This document shows positions 1 through 6,198 of a stretch of 9,612 nt of DNA, piece after piece. The notes below the pieces were generated by a model that made no database searches, was not told the origin of the DNA, and worked only from the letters and a program-made list of their open reading frames with translations. This stretch comes from DATBMY01 sp036554605 (GTDB lineage Bacteria > Acidobacteriota > Blastocatellia > UBA7656), in assembly GCA_036554605.1 (NCBI GenBank), contig DATBMY010000369.1, positions 1 to 9,612 of the forward strand. The letters are read 5' to 3'. Position numbers and translations under genes: made by a program. The number at the start of each line of letters is the position of its first letter. Positions within the stretch are counted from its first letter, which is position 1.

Positions 1-687
1 ATGGTGAACCTCGGGATGGACCATCACCCTATACACATACACGGCCACCAGTTTTACGTGACCGGAACCGAGGGAGGCCGCATACCGGAGTCGGCCTGGT
101 ATCCCGGAAATACCATACTGGTAGGCGTGGCACAGGCGCGAGATATTGAGTTCGACGCCGTCTATCCGGGCGACTGGATGCTGCATTGTCATTTGCCGCA
201 TCACATGATGAACCAGATGGTCTCGATGGTCGGCCCGATGTCGCACGTCGGACACGGTATGCAAACGGGCGCGGGGCTTGAAGAGGGCATGGGTATCGTC
301 CGCGAGGGCCATGCGCTATCCGAACACCTCGGCCCGGCCATGGGGCGCGGCATGGGCATCGCGACCGACCGCGAGAGGGCCGCCTCGGCAGGCGTAGGCG
401 GGCAGCAACATCAGCACGGGGCGACGCCGGACCAGGAGGCCAGGAAGCGTGTGCCCGGTTACCCTCAGGACGAGATGATGATGATGATGGTCATGGACGA
501 AGCGGTGGCGAAGCCCGAAAACAACGGTCTTGCTCCGGGATGGTCGTCGATGCTTCAAGGGATGATGTCGCTCATACGAATTCTGCCGGCCGACAAATAC
601 GAGAAGCTCATGGCCGACATACGTGAGGGACGAGTCGAGAAGCCACAGTCGCAACAGGAGCATAAACATAACGAGCAGGGTAAATAG
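1..687 (+). CDS. Multicopper oxidase, C-terminal part (5' end outside window)
   Basis: This is the last cupredoxin domain of a laccase/CopA-type multicopper oxidase, a periplasmic enzyme that oxidises Cu(I) or other substrates and reduces O2 to water. The copper ligands are visible: HPIHIH (His9, His12, His14) and HCHLPHHMMNQM (His62, Cys63, His64, His68, axial Met73), the paired motifs of the type 1 and trinuclear sites. Family members carry two or three cupredoxin domains and are several hundred residues long, and in them the HPIHIH segment is deep inside the protein. The ATG at base 1 is therefore almost certainly an internal Met of a truncated gene. Residues 80-228 form a Met/His/Gly-rich tail with a run of five Met (159-163) and a segment GYPQDE...VAKPE..GLAPGW that I recall from related copper oxidases. 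The next gene starts 17 bp downstream, so the two are probably one operon. Family assignment is secure; the substrate is inferred from the neighbours. Confidence 0.93.
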   Translation: MVNLGMDHHPIHIHGHQFYVTGTEGGRIPESAWYPGNTILVGVAQARDIEFDAVYPGDWMLHCHLPHHMMNQMVSMVGPMSHVGHGMQTGAGLEEGMGIVREGHALSEHLGPAMGRGMGIATDRERAASAGVGGQQHQHGATPDQEARKRVPGYPQDEMMMMMVMDEAVAKPENNGLAPGWSSMLQGMMSLIRILPADKYEKLMADIREGRVEKPQSQQEHKHNEQGK

Positions 688-704
688 ATTCGAGGAGATT
701 ACTC

Positions 705-1265
705 ATGAAAAAAAGATATGTAACGGGCATTTTTGTAGCACTCGCGTTGATGATTCTTGCAGTGACCGGCGCACAGGCGCAGGAGCATCAGCACCATCAT
801 GACGAAAAGAAAGCGCCCGCCCGGGGTGGCGGGAATAACGCGCATCAACACGGGTCCATGGAGACGGGCGGTATGACGCAAGAGCCGCATCACATGCTCG
901 CCATGGCATACGCCGAGAACATGGCTACGTTTGCAAAGACGCTGCGCAATAAAGCCGACGCGGCTAAAACCGTCGACGGAGATTTCGCGCGCGCGGCGGT
1001 AACCGAAATAAGGCGCAGCTTCGATACAATGCAGCAGCACCTGGGTGAGCACACCAGAACCGTGCCGGCCGGTAACGGAGGGCATGCGGGGATGATGCAT
1101 ACGATGAACGCTCATGTCTCCGCGATCAGGCTGAGCATCGCGGCGCTTGAGCGAGAGATCGAATCGGCTGCGCCACAATCGAGTAAAATATCGATGCGCG
1201 CCGCCGAAATCATCAAGCATATAGACGAGATGGCCGGCGCTCACGGCGAGCATAAAGGCCATTAG
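705..1265 (+). CDS. Exported His/Met-rich protein, putative periplasmic copper-binding protein
   Basis: The 186-residue product starts with a clear Sec signal peptide (MKKR, hydrophobic stretch to about residue 22, AQA/QE cleavage site near 26). A His-rich stretch follows (EHQHHHDE, later HQHG), then a predicted alpha-helical body (residues about 60-180) scattered with Met and His (PHHMLAMAYAENM, GHAGMMHTMNAH) and ending HGEHKGH. I do not recognise a named domain. The composition and the position directly after the multicopper oxidase suggest a periplasmic copper buffer or chaperone, which is inference. The start is set by a good ribosome-binding site, GAGGAGA at 692-698, six bases before the ATG. 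A terminator follows at 1328-1369, making this the last gene of its transcription unit. Confidence 0.85.
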   Translation: MKKRYVTGIFVALALMILAVTGAQAQEHQHHHDEKKAPARGGGNNAHQHGSMETGGMTQEPHHMLAMAYAENMATFAKTLRNKADAAKTVDGDFARAAVTEIRRSFDTMQQHLGEHTRTVPAGNGGHAGMMHTMNAHVSAIRLSIAALEREIESAAPQSSKISMRAAEIIKHIDEMAGAHGEHKGH

Positions 1266-1327
1266 TCGAGCATATAATAACTGAGCGTTTGCGACTGATC
1301 GTCGCGGACTGCTTGAAGGTCGTTCTT

Positions 1328-1369
1328 TAAAGGCGCGGGCAACCATGTCGGCTCGCGCTTTTATTTTTT
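1328..1369 (+). terminator. Rho-independent terminator of the oxidase/His-rich protein operon
   Basis: GCGCGGGC (1333-1340) pairs with GCTCGCGC (1351-1358) with one G-U pair, around the 10-base loop AACCATGTCG. A-T pairs extend the foot of the stem. The tract TTTTATTTTTT (1359-1369) follows at once. The U tract ends two bases before the -35 box of the next promoter, so the terminator insulates the metal-responsive unit from read-through. The rest of 1266-1426 holds a small hairpin, GCGAC/GTCGC (1291-1305), an isolated TATAAT (1273-1278) and the merR promoter. Confidence 0.85.
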
Positions 1370-1371
1370 GC

Positions 1372-1403
1372 TTGACTCTGTAGCCGACTAAAGGGTTTAT
1401 CCT
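1372..1403 (+). promoter_or_regulatory. MerR-type metal-responsive promoter and operator
   Basis: The -35 box TTGACT (1372-1377) and the -10 box TATCCT (1398-1403) are separated by 20 bp, or 19 bp if the -10 is read as TTATCC. This overlong spacer is the hallmark of promoters that MerR-family activators untwist. Between the boxes lies an operator dyad, ACTCTGTAG (1375-1383) and CTAAAGGGT (1388-1396), with 7 of 9 positions symmetric around CCGA. The layout and many bases match the ZntR-controlled zntA promoter of E. coli as I recall it (TTGACTCTGGAG...TATCCT). The promoter lies 24 bp upstream of the merR-family start codon, so the regulator probably controls its own gene and the ATPase together. 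Confidence 0.8.
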
Positions 1404-1426
1404 TTATTTGTGACAGGAGTGAACCG

Positions 1427-1930
1427 ATGAGCAATAGAGCTTCAAAGCACGAAGAGAGGGCGGGCGAGCGCGAGAAGCGCCGGATGCTGAAGATCGGCGA
1501 ATTGTCCCGGCAGACCGGAATAGGCATTGAGACGCTGAGGTTTTATGAAAAGAGCGGACTGCTCGATAAACCGGCGCGCACTTATAGCGGTTATCGAATG
1601 TACTCCGGTGACGTGCTGGACCGGTTGAAGTTCATCAAGCAGGCGCAGGTCCTTGGCTTCTCGCTGGACGAAATCAAAAAGTTGATAGATGACGCGCGCG
1701 CAGGCCACAGCCCCTGTGAAGAGGTGCGCGAGATCGTTCGAGTGCGGCTGGAAGAGCTGGATCAGAGAATGCGAGAGATGGCCCGGTACAGAAAAGAGCT
1801 GGCCGCTACGCTTGAAGAGTGGGACAGGGTAGGGCGCGCGCCGGGACACATCTGCGGGCTTATTGAAAGCTCGCGGGTCGAGCGCGGTGTCAGCACGCGC
1901 AAGAGGATCAAAAAGTCGAAAAGGAGTTAG
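1427..1930 (+). CDS. MerR-family heavy-metal-responsive transcriptional regulator
   Basis: A 167-residue cytosolic, DNA-binding metal sensor. The winged-helix domain begins at about residue 21 (LKIGELSRQTGIGIETLRFYEKSGLL), followed by the SGYRMYS wing and the GFSLDEI helix, then a dimerisation coiled coil (residues about 98-132). Likely metal ligands are Cys97 in SPCEEV (position of MerR Cys82 / ZntR Cys79) and Cys143 in HICGLIES (position of the last conserved Cys of MerR/ZntR). The middle Cys of the usual set is absent; His141 lies next to the site. CueR's paired CxxxxxxxC loop is not present. The first 19 residues are a charged extension. The start at 1427 has AGGAG at 1415-1419, seven bases upstream; Met20 (1484) is the alternative. 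The ATPase gene follows with a two-base gap. Metal specificity is inferred: copper from the neighbour, though the ligand pattern resembles broader soft-metal sensors. Confidence 0.92.
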   Translation: MSNRASKHEERAGEREKRRMLKIGELSRQTGIGIETLRFYEKSGLLDKPARTYSGYRMYSGDVLDRLKFIKQAQVLGFSLDEIKKLIDDARAGHSPCEEVREIVRVRLEELDQRMREMARYRKELAATLEEWDRVGRAPGHICGLIESSRVERGVSTRKRIKKSKRS

Positions 1931-1932
1931 TG

Positions 1933-4386
1933 ATGAATACGGCGACAAAGGGAGAGAAGCTGGTCATTGACCCGGTGTGCGGGATGAAGATAGATGCCGC
2001 GACCGCCGCCGGCTCTTACGAGTACAAGGGAGCGACATACTTCTTTTGTAATCCGGTCTGTCTCGACCGGTTTAGAAACGATCCTGAAAAGTATCTCGGT
2101 CGTTCACAAAACCCGCCCGCCGTCGTTCAACTCTCGCGGCTTGAGCCCGCGCGGGCTCAAGCCGCGACATACACTTGCCCGATGCACCCGGAGGTGCGCA
2201 ACGCGGGTCCGGGTTCTTGTCCGAAATGCGGCATGGCGCTTGAGCCGCTGGATATTATGGCGACAACGGCGCGTACAGAATATACCTGCCCGATGCACCC
2301 TGAGATTATTCGCGGCGAGCCCGGCTTTTGCCCGATCTGCGGTATGGCTCTCGAGCCGAGAACCGTCACCGGCGACGAATCGAACGAGGAATTAGTCGAT
2401 ATGACGCGCCGGTTCAAGATCGGCCTCCTGCTCACGATTCCATTATTCCTCATAGCGATGTCGGACCTGATACCGGGCCAGCCGTTGCAGCACGCGATAC
2501 CGGTGCGCGCTCTCATGTTTATACAGATGGCTCTCGCAACACCGGTCGTGCTATGGGCCGGGCGGCCGTTTTTCGAGCGAGGCTGGGCTTCTATTATAAA
2601 CCGCAGCCCAAACATGTTTACGCTGATCGCGATGGGGACGGGCGTAGCTTACGGCTATAGCGTGGTCGCCACGCTCGCGCCCGGCATCTTTCCGGCCTCC
2701 TTCAGAGGGCATGGCGGAGAAGTAGGCGTCTATTTTGAGGTATCGGCCGTAATCATCGTGCTCGTGCTGCTCGGGCAGGTGCTTGAGCTGCGCGCCCGCA
2801 GTCAGACCTCAAGCGCCATCAAAGCGCTGCTTGGCCTCGCCCCGAAAACCGCCAGGATCATTAGCGACGACGGGAGCGAGGAGGAGATCCCGCTCGACGC
2901 CATTAAACCCGGCGCGCGGCTCAGGGTTCGCCCGGGAGAGAAAGTGCCGGTTGATGGCGTTGTCCTGGAAGGCTCGAGCTTCGTCGACGAGTCGATGATT
3001 ACGGGCGAGCCAATCCCGGTTGAAAAAGGCCCGAAGGATAAAGTTACCGGCGGGACCGTCAACGGCAACGGCAGCTTCATACTGCTTGCCGAAAGAGTCG
3101 GCAGCGAAACATTGCTGGCGCAGATCGTCCGCATGGTCTCTGAGGCTCAGCGCAGCCGCGCGCCCATACAGCGGCTTGCCGATGTGGTCTCCGCATACTT
3201 CGTCCCGGCGGTAGTAGTAACTTCTATCATCACCTTCGTCGTCTGGAGCTTCATCGGTCCAGAGCCCAGACTTGCTTACGCGCTGGTTAATGCCATAGCG
3301 GTGCTCATCATCGCGTGCCCATGCGCGCTGGGTCTTGCTACTCCTATGTCGATCATGGTCGGGACGGGTCGCGGGGCATCGGCGGGCGTGCTTATCAAGA
3401 ACGCCGAGGCGCTTGAGGTGATGGAGAAAGTCGATACGCTCATCGTCGATAAGACCGGGACTCTCACCGAAGGCAAGCCGCGGCTGGCACGGGTCGCGAC
3501 GCTATCAGATATTGATGAGGCCGGGCTGCTTGGCCTGGCCGCGAGCGTCGAGCGCGCGAGCGAGCATCCGCTGGCCGAGGCAATTGTGAAGGGCGCTCGG
3601 GAAAAAAGAATCGAGCTTGTCGAAGCGCAGGATTTCGAATCTATTACCGGAAAAGGCGTTGTCGGAAAAGTCGAAGGACGCAGCGTCGCGCTCGGCAACA
3701 CGAAGCTGCTCGAACAACTCGGAATCGCCGCGGGCACTGCTATAGAAAGCGCCGACCGGATGCGTAAAGAGGGCGAGACCGTCATGTTCGTGGCGGTTGA
3801 CGGCCGGCTCGCCGGTCTCGTGGGCGTGGCCGACCCGATAAAAGAATCGACCCCCGAAGCCCTGCGAGCGCTGCACGAGGAAGGTCTGCGGATAGTGATG
3901 CTCACGGGCGACAACCGCACAACGGCCGAAGCGGTTGCTCGAAGACTCGGGATTGATGAAGTCGTGGCCGACGTGCTGCCAGAACAGAAGATTGAAGCCG
4001 TGAAGCGGCTTCAAAATGAAGGGCGGGTAGTCGCGATGGCCGGCGACGGGGTAAACGACGCGCCTGCTCTGGCGCAGGCGCACGTTGGAATTGCGATGGG
4101 CACGGGCACGGATGTGGCTATAGAGAGCGCCGGGGTGACCCTGGTAAAAGGCGACCTCCGCGCCATAGTGCGCGCGCGCAGGCTGAGCCGGGCGACTATG
4201 AGAAACATAAGGCAGAACCTCTTCTTTGCGTTTATATATAATGCGCTGGGGGTTCCGATAGCCGCCGGGGTACTTTATCCCGTGGTTGGTCTCTTGTTGA
4301 GCCCGATGATCGCGAGCGCGGCCATGAGTTTCAGCTCCGTTTCTGTCATAGGCAACTCGCTACGACTGCGCGGGATAAAACTCTAA
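1933..4386 (+). CDS. copA: Cu(I)-translocating P1B-type ATPase with YHS and two heavy-metal-binding modules
   Basis: An 817-residue inner-membrane pump exporting Cu(I), possibly Ag(I), with ATP. Order of parts: YHS domain (about 11-56; Cys16, Cys39, Cys43), linker carrying a palindrome, two HMBD modules YTCPMHPE...CPxCGMALEP (80-105 and 117-142), membrane helices from about 163, actuator loop TGEP (357-360), CPC in helix 6 (462-464), phosphorylated Asp506 in DKTGTLT, nucleotide-site HP (545-546), GDGVND (704-709), then the last two helices with YN (769-770) and MSFSS (798-802). CPC + YN + MSxxSS is the signature of the Cu(I)/Ag(I) class P1B-1. The usual N-terminal GMxCxxC domain is missing and replaced by YHS+HMBD+HMBD. 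AAGGAG (1921-1926) sits six bases before the ATG at 1933; a GTG at 1930 is possible but less well placed. It is co-transcribed with the MerR gene and terminates at 4499-4528. Confidence 0.95.
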   Translation: MNTATKGEKLVIDPVCGMKIDAATAAGSYEYKGATYFFCNPVCLDRFRNDPEKYLGRSQNPPAVVQLSRLEPARAQAATYTCPMHPEVRNAGPGSCPKCGMALEPLDIMATTARTEYTCPMHPEIIRGEPGFCPICGMALEPRTVTGDESNEELVDMTRRFKIGLLLTIPLFLIAMSDLIPGQPLQHAIPVRALMFIQMALATPVVLWAGRPFFERGWASIINRSPNMFTLIAMGTGVAYGYSVVATLAPGIFPASFRGHGGEVGVYFEVSAVIIVLVLLGQVLELRARSQTSSAIKALLGLAPKTARIISDDGSEEEIPLDAIKPGARLRVRPGEKVPVDGVVLEGSSFVDESMITGEPIPVEKGPKDKVTGGTVNGNGSFILLAERVGSETLLAQIVRMVSEAQRSRAPIQRLADVVSAYFVPAVVVTSIITFVVWSFIGPEPRLAYALVNAIAVLIIACPCALGLATPMSIMVGTGRGASAGVLIKNAEALEVMEKVDTLIVDKTGTLTEGKPRLARVATLSDIDEAGLLGLAASVERASEHPLAEAIVKGAREKRIELVEAQDFESITGKGVVGKVEGRSVALGNTKLLEQLGIAAGTAIESADRMRKEGETVMFVAVDGRLAGLVGVADPIKESTPEALRALHEEGLRIVMLTGDNRTTAEAVARRLGIDEVVADVLPEQKIEAVKRLQNEGRVVAMAGDGVNDAPALAQAHVGIAMGTGTDVAIESAGVTLVKGDLRAIVRARRLSRATMRNIRQNLFFAFIYNALGVPIAAGVLYPVVGLLLSPMIASAAMSFSSVSVIGNSLRLRGIKL
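2134..2167. repeat. Perfect 34-bp palindrome inside the copper ATPase gene
   Basis: TCGCGGCTTGAGCCCGC (2134-2150) is followed with no spacer by its exact reverse complement (2151-2167). The palindrome begins exactly at codon 68 and encodes S-R-L-E-P-A-R-A-Q-A-A plus the first base of Thr79. This is the linker between the YHS domain and the first HMBD module, so it keeps the frame and touches no conserved residue. It looks like a small palindromic element inserted in-frame, as described for Rickettsia palindromic elements; that origin is inference. I saw no second copy in the window. Confidence 0.9.
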
Positions 4387-4394
4387 GAAGGAAA

Positions 4395-4492
4395 CAGGCG
4401 GCAAATCCGGCGCCTTAGCCGCCATTCTGAATAGCCCCTGTCAGAATAGCGATGGTCTTCTGACCATTTAAAGCCGCTGAACCTGCCGCCTG
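4395..4492. other. Possible structured RNA: closing stem with three internal hairpins
   Basis: An outer 9-bp stem, CAGGCGGCA (4395-4403) with TGCCGCCTG (4484-4492), encloses three perfect hairpins. They are CGGC/GCCG (4408-4411, 4418-4421), ATTCTGA/TCAGAAT (4424-4430, 4441-4447; loop ATAGCCCCTG) and ATGGTC/GACCAT (4452-4457, 4462-4467; loop TTCT). GCGGC in the 5' strand could instead pair with GCCGCC at 4418-4423 or GCCGC at 4473-4477, so alternative folds exist. The segment lies just after the ATPase stop codon and ends seven bases before the terminator hairpin. It could be a structured 3' untranslated region, a processed small RNA or a decayed repeat. It does not fit a tRNA. Stems are seen directly; function is unknown. 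Confidence 0.45.
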
Positions 4493-4498
4493 ATGATC

Positions 4499-4528
4499 AG
4501 GGCCAGCCTTTTTAGCTGGCCCTTATTT
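4499..4528 (+). terminator. Rho-independent terminator of the merR-copA operon
   Basis: AGGGCCAGC (4499-4507) pairs perfectly with GCTGGCCCT (4515-4523) around the loop CTTTTTA. A U-rich tail, TTATTT (4523-4528), follows on the + strand. The convergent - strand gene ends at 4562. Read on the - strand the same hairpin is followed by GATCATC, without a U tract, so it is a one-directional terminator. Confidence 0.85.
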
Positions 4529-4561
4529 CGCCTTTGAGGGCGAACCGGAACTCGTCGTTAC

Positions 4562-5350
4562 TTAGAACGGCCATCGCCGGCCGGGGTTATTGCGGCGATA
4601 ACCATCTTCATAGCCGCTGCGGAAGCCTTCGCGGTAGGCCTGCTGATAGTACTCGCGCGCGCGGTACTCGTTGCGGTAGCCGTTTACGGCATCGCGGTAC
4701 TCGCGGTGGTTGTCAAAATCGCTCTGGCGGTTACGAGCGCGGTCTTGCCGCCCGAGCCGCAAGCCGTCGCGATAGCCGTTCTGCGAGGCTATGCGATATA
4801 GCTCCTGGCGCGACATGTTGCCGTATCTACCGTCGTTCCTGTTATCGCGCCTGTTGGGCCAGTTGCGGTCCCACCAGTTATCATCACGGTCATACCAGCG
4901 ATCGTCGTCGTCCCTATAGACGTCGTCAAGTGTCCCTCCAAGCACGCGCTCCACGTCGCCGCGATCATACTTGCGCTGGCGCCCCGCTCGAAGATCGTTG
5001 AACCCCGCCTCGTAGCCTCTGCGGTACTGGCTGCGATAGCTATTCTCGTGACCCATGAAGACCCTGTAGCCGTTATTGTCATTGCGGTATCCGGGCAGGT
5101 CCCGGTAGCTGCCGCGATGACCTCTGTTTTGAGCCTGTCGACTTTCAGAGTAGCCCGTGTGATATCCGAGCTTGTAGGCATAATCCCGGGTCCGGCTCTC
5201 AGGCCAGGTCCCGTATTGAGTGCCGTAGCTGCCGCCGTAATCTCGGTACTGTGCCTGAGCCGTCGCGCCTGAAGCCACCATCACGCCAAGCAACAGGGCG
5301 AGCGTCACCACAGCACCGCCTAATCTACTCCTTACTCCCTCAAGATTCAT
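4562..5350 (-). CDS. Secreted Arg/Tyr/Gly/Asp-rich repeat protein of unknown function
   Basis: The 262-residue product has a Sec signal peptide (MNLEGVRSRL, hydrophobic core 12-27, AQA/QY near 33). The mature part is rich in Arg, Tyr, Gly, Asp and Asn. It carries degenerate repeats of about 16 residues, roughly A-x-x-x-GYxxGxxxGxxD: YKLGYHTGYSESRQ (59-72), YRRGYEAGFNDLRAGR (109-124), ASQNGYRDGLRLGRQD (188-203) and AYREGFRSGYEDGYR (238-252). A very acidic/aromatic stretch lies at about 145-175 (DDDDRWYDRDDNWWDRNW). I recognise no enzyme motif; a cell-surface or periplasmic structural or binding role is a guess. The ATG at 5350 is preceded by GGAGGA four bases upstream. A TTG five codons earlier overlaps that ribosome-binding site and is unlikely to be the start. 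No clear promoter was found, and repeat element A separates it from the carrier-protein gene. Confidence 0.8.
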   Translation of the reverse strand: MNLEGVRSRLGGAVVTLALLLGVMVASGATAQAQYRDYGGSYGTQYGTWPESRTRDYAYKLGYHTGYSESRQAQNRGHRGSYRDLPGYRNDNNGYRVFMGHENSYRSQYRRGYEAGFNDLRAGRQRKYDRGDVERVLGGTLDDVYRDDDDRWYDRDDNWWDRNWPNRRDNRNDGRYGNMSRQELYRIASQNGYRDGLRLGRQDRARNRQSDFDNHREYRDAVNGYRNEYRAREYYQQAYREGFRSGYEDGYRRNNPGRRWPF

Positions 5351-5558
5351 TTTGTCCTCCCTCAAAACCCCCGATCAAAGTCAGGCATCACTGCTCTGCG
5401 ACAGGTTAGATTACAATCGTTGTGCCAAAGGTGGCCCGGCACAGGGCCGGGAGAATTATCTTATTTGGCAAGAGTTATGAGACGGCGGCGAAATGCCCGG
5501 CTGCTGAATGGAGGATTTTAAAACACCAATTGAGGATTATTACAAACGAAATGGAATA
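5351..5558. other. Intergenic stretch with one hairpin, otherwise unassigned
   Basis: This is the leader region of the secreted repeat protein. It contains its ribosome-binding site (5355-5360) and one GC-rich hairpin, CCCGGC/GCCGGG (5435-5440, 5446-5451, loop ACAGG). The hairpin is not followed by a U tract on either strand, so it is not a standard terminator. AT-rich bases at about 5453-5480 and 5515-5558 could hold promoter elements, but no convincing -35/-10 pair was found. No open reading frame of interest is present. Confidence 0.4.
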
Positions 5559-5699
5559 AGAGATCGGGGGGTCGGGGGCCGGAGGTCAGGTGCCAGGGAT
5601 TGTCGGTAAACTAGCTGCTGAAATCTGAAATAGCAGGTTTGGTATTTCAAATTTGAGATTTGAAATTCCGAACGCCCTGGCCCCCGACCCCTGATCTCT
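5559..5699. repeat. Intergenic heptamer-arm inverted-repeat element, copy A
   Basis: The ends are inverted repeats: 5559-5580 (AGAGATC, six G, TCGGGGGCC) and 5679-5699, whose complement is AGAGATC-A-GGGG-TCGGGGGCC. The left arm is five tandem heptamers from 5567 to 5601 (GGGGGTC, GGGGGCC, GGAGGTC, AGGTGCC, AGGGATT). The core contains a perfect hairpin, ATTTCAAAT/ATTTGAAAT (5644-5652, 5658-5666). Read on the - strand the core has GGAATTTCAAATCT and later TGCTATTTCA, as in copies B and C but with about 20 extra bases between them; copy A therefore lies inverted. It overlaps the stop codon (5698-5700) of the carrier-protein gene. Confidence 0.85.
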
Positions 5700-6195
5700 A
5701 TTCAATGATTGCAAGCACCTGACCTGCATTTACCGTAGCACCTTCACTCGCGCGCAGGTCTATGACGCGGCCCGCTTTGGGCGACTTGATCTCATTTTGC
5801 ATCTTCATCGCCTCGACGACCACGACGCCCTGCCCGGCCTCCACATCATCGCCTTGATTTACGAGCACGCGCACTACCTTGCCCGGCATGGGAGCCGTGA
5901 GCATTGCCTGTCCCTGCTGGCCATGCTCGGCCGCGCCGCGCCGTTGCTTGCGATCCATGATCTTCACGTCGAAGAGGCGGTCGCGTACTTTCACGCGGAG
6001 AAAGCCTGACGGGTCGGACCAGGTCCGCGCTTCGAATATCCTCTCCCCGACGATGATGAGGTAAGCGCCTTCCTCTTCCAGCCTCAGCACCTCGGCTTCA
6101 TAAGAACGATCGCCCACTAGCGCTCGCAAGCTCCCGCCGCGCTGTTCAAGCTCGATCATTACCTGTCGCCCATCTATCTCAGCTTCGTATTTCAT
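5698..6195 (-). CDS. Biotin carboxyl carrier protein of an acyl-CoA carboxylase
   Basis: A 165-residue carrier that holds biotin and shuttles CO2 from the biotin carboxylase to a carboxyltransferase. The C-terminal biotinyl domain (about 98-165) includes PMPGKV, the biotin site EAMKMQNEI with acceptor Lys131, and a final beta strand AGQVLAIIE. Residues 1-85 are beta-rich and resemble the part that precedes the biotinyl domain in propionyl-CoA carboxylase alpha chains. With the carboxylase next door, the pair looks like an alpha chain split into two genes. The ATG at 6195 has no purine-rich ribosome-binding site: the 33 bases before the AATAT at the start codon are the pyrimidine-rich (- strand) arm of repeat B. 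No carboxyltransferase gene is in the window, so the substrate (acetyl-, propionyl- or other acyl-CoA) cannot be told. Confidence 0.9.
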   Translation of the reverse strand: MKYEAEIDGRQVMIELEQRGGSLRALVGDRSYEAEVLRLEEEGAYLIIVGERIFEARTWSDPSGFLRVKVRDRLFDVKIMDRKQRRGAAEHGQQGQAMLTAPMPGKVVRVLVNQGDDVEAGQGVVVVEAMKMQNEIKSPKAGRVIDLRASEGATVNAGQVLAIIE

Positions 6196-6198
6196 ATT

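Noticed and set aside
699..1346. - strand open frame of 215 codons across the His-rich gene and its 3' gap
   Set aside because: It runs antisense to a gene with a signal peptide and ribosome-binding site and crosses the terminator; composition looks like a shadow frame.
4395..4492. tRNA or integron attC site
   Set aside because: The closing stem is 9 bp, loops do not have tRNA sequences and there is no T-loop; the attC consensus boxes (RYYYAAC/GTTRRRY) are not at the ends.
5435..5451. GC hairpin CCCGGC/GCCGGG as a terminator
   Set aside because: No U tract follows on either strand; only AGAATTATCTTATT on the + strand, where no gene ends.
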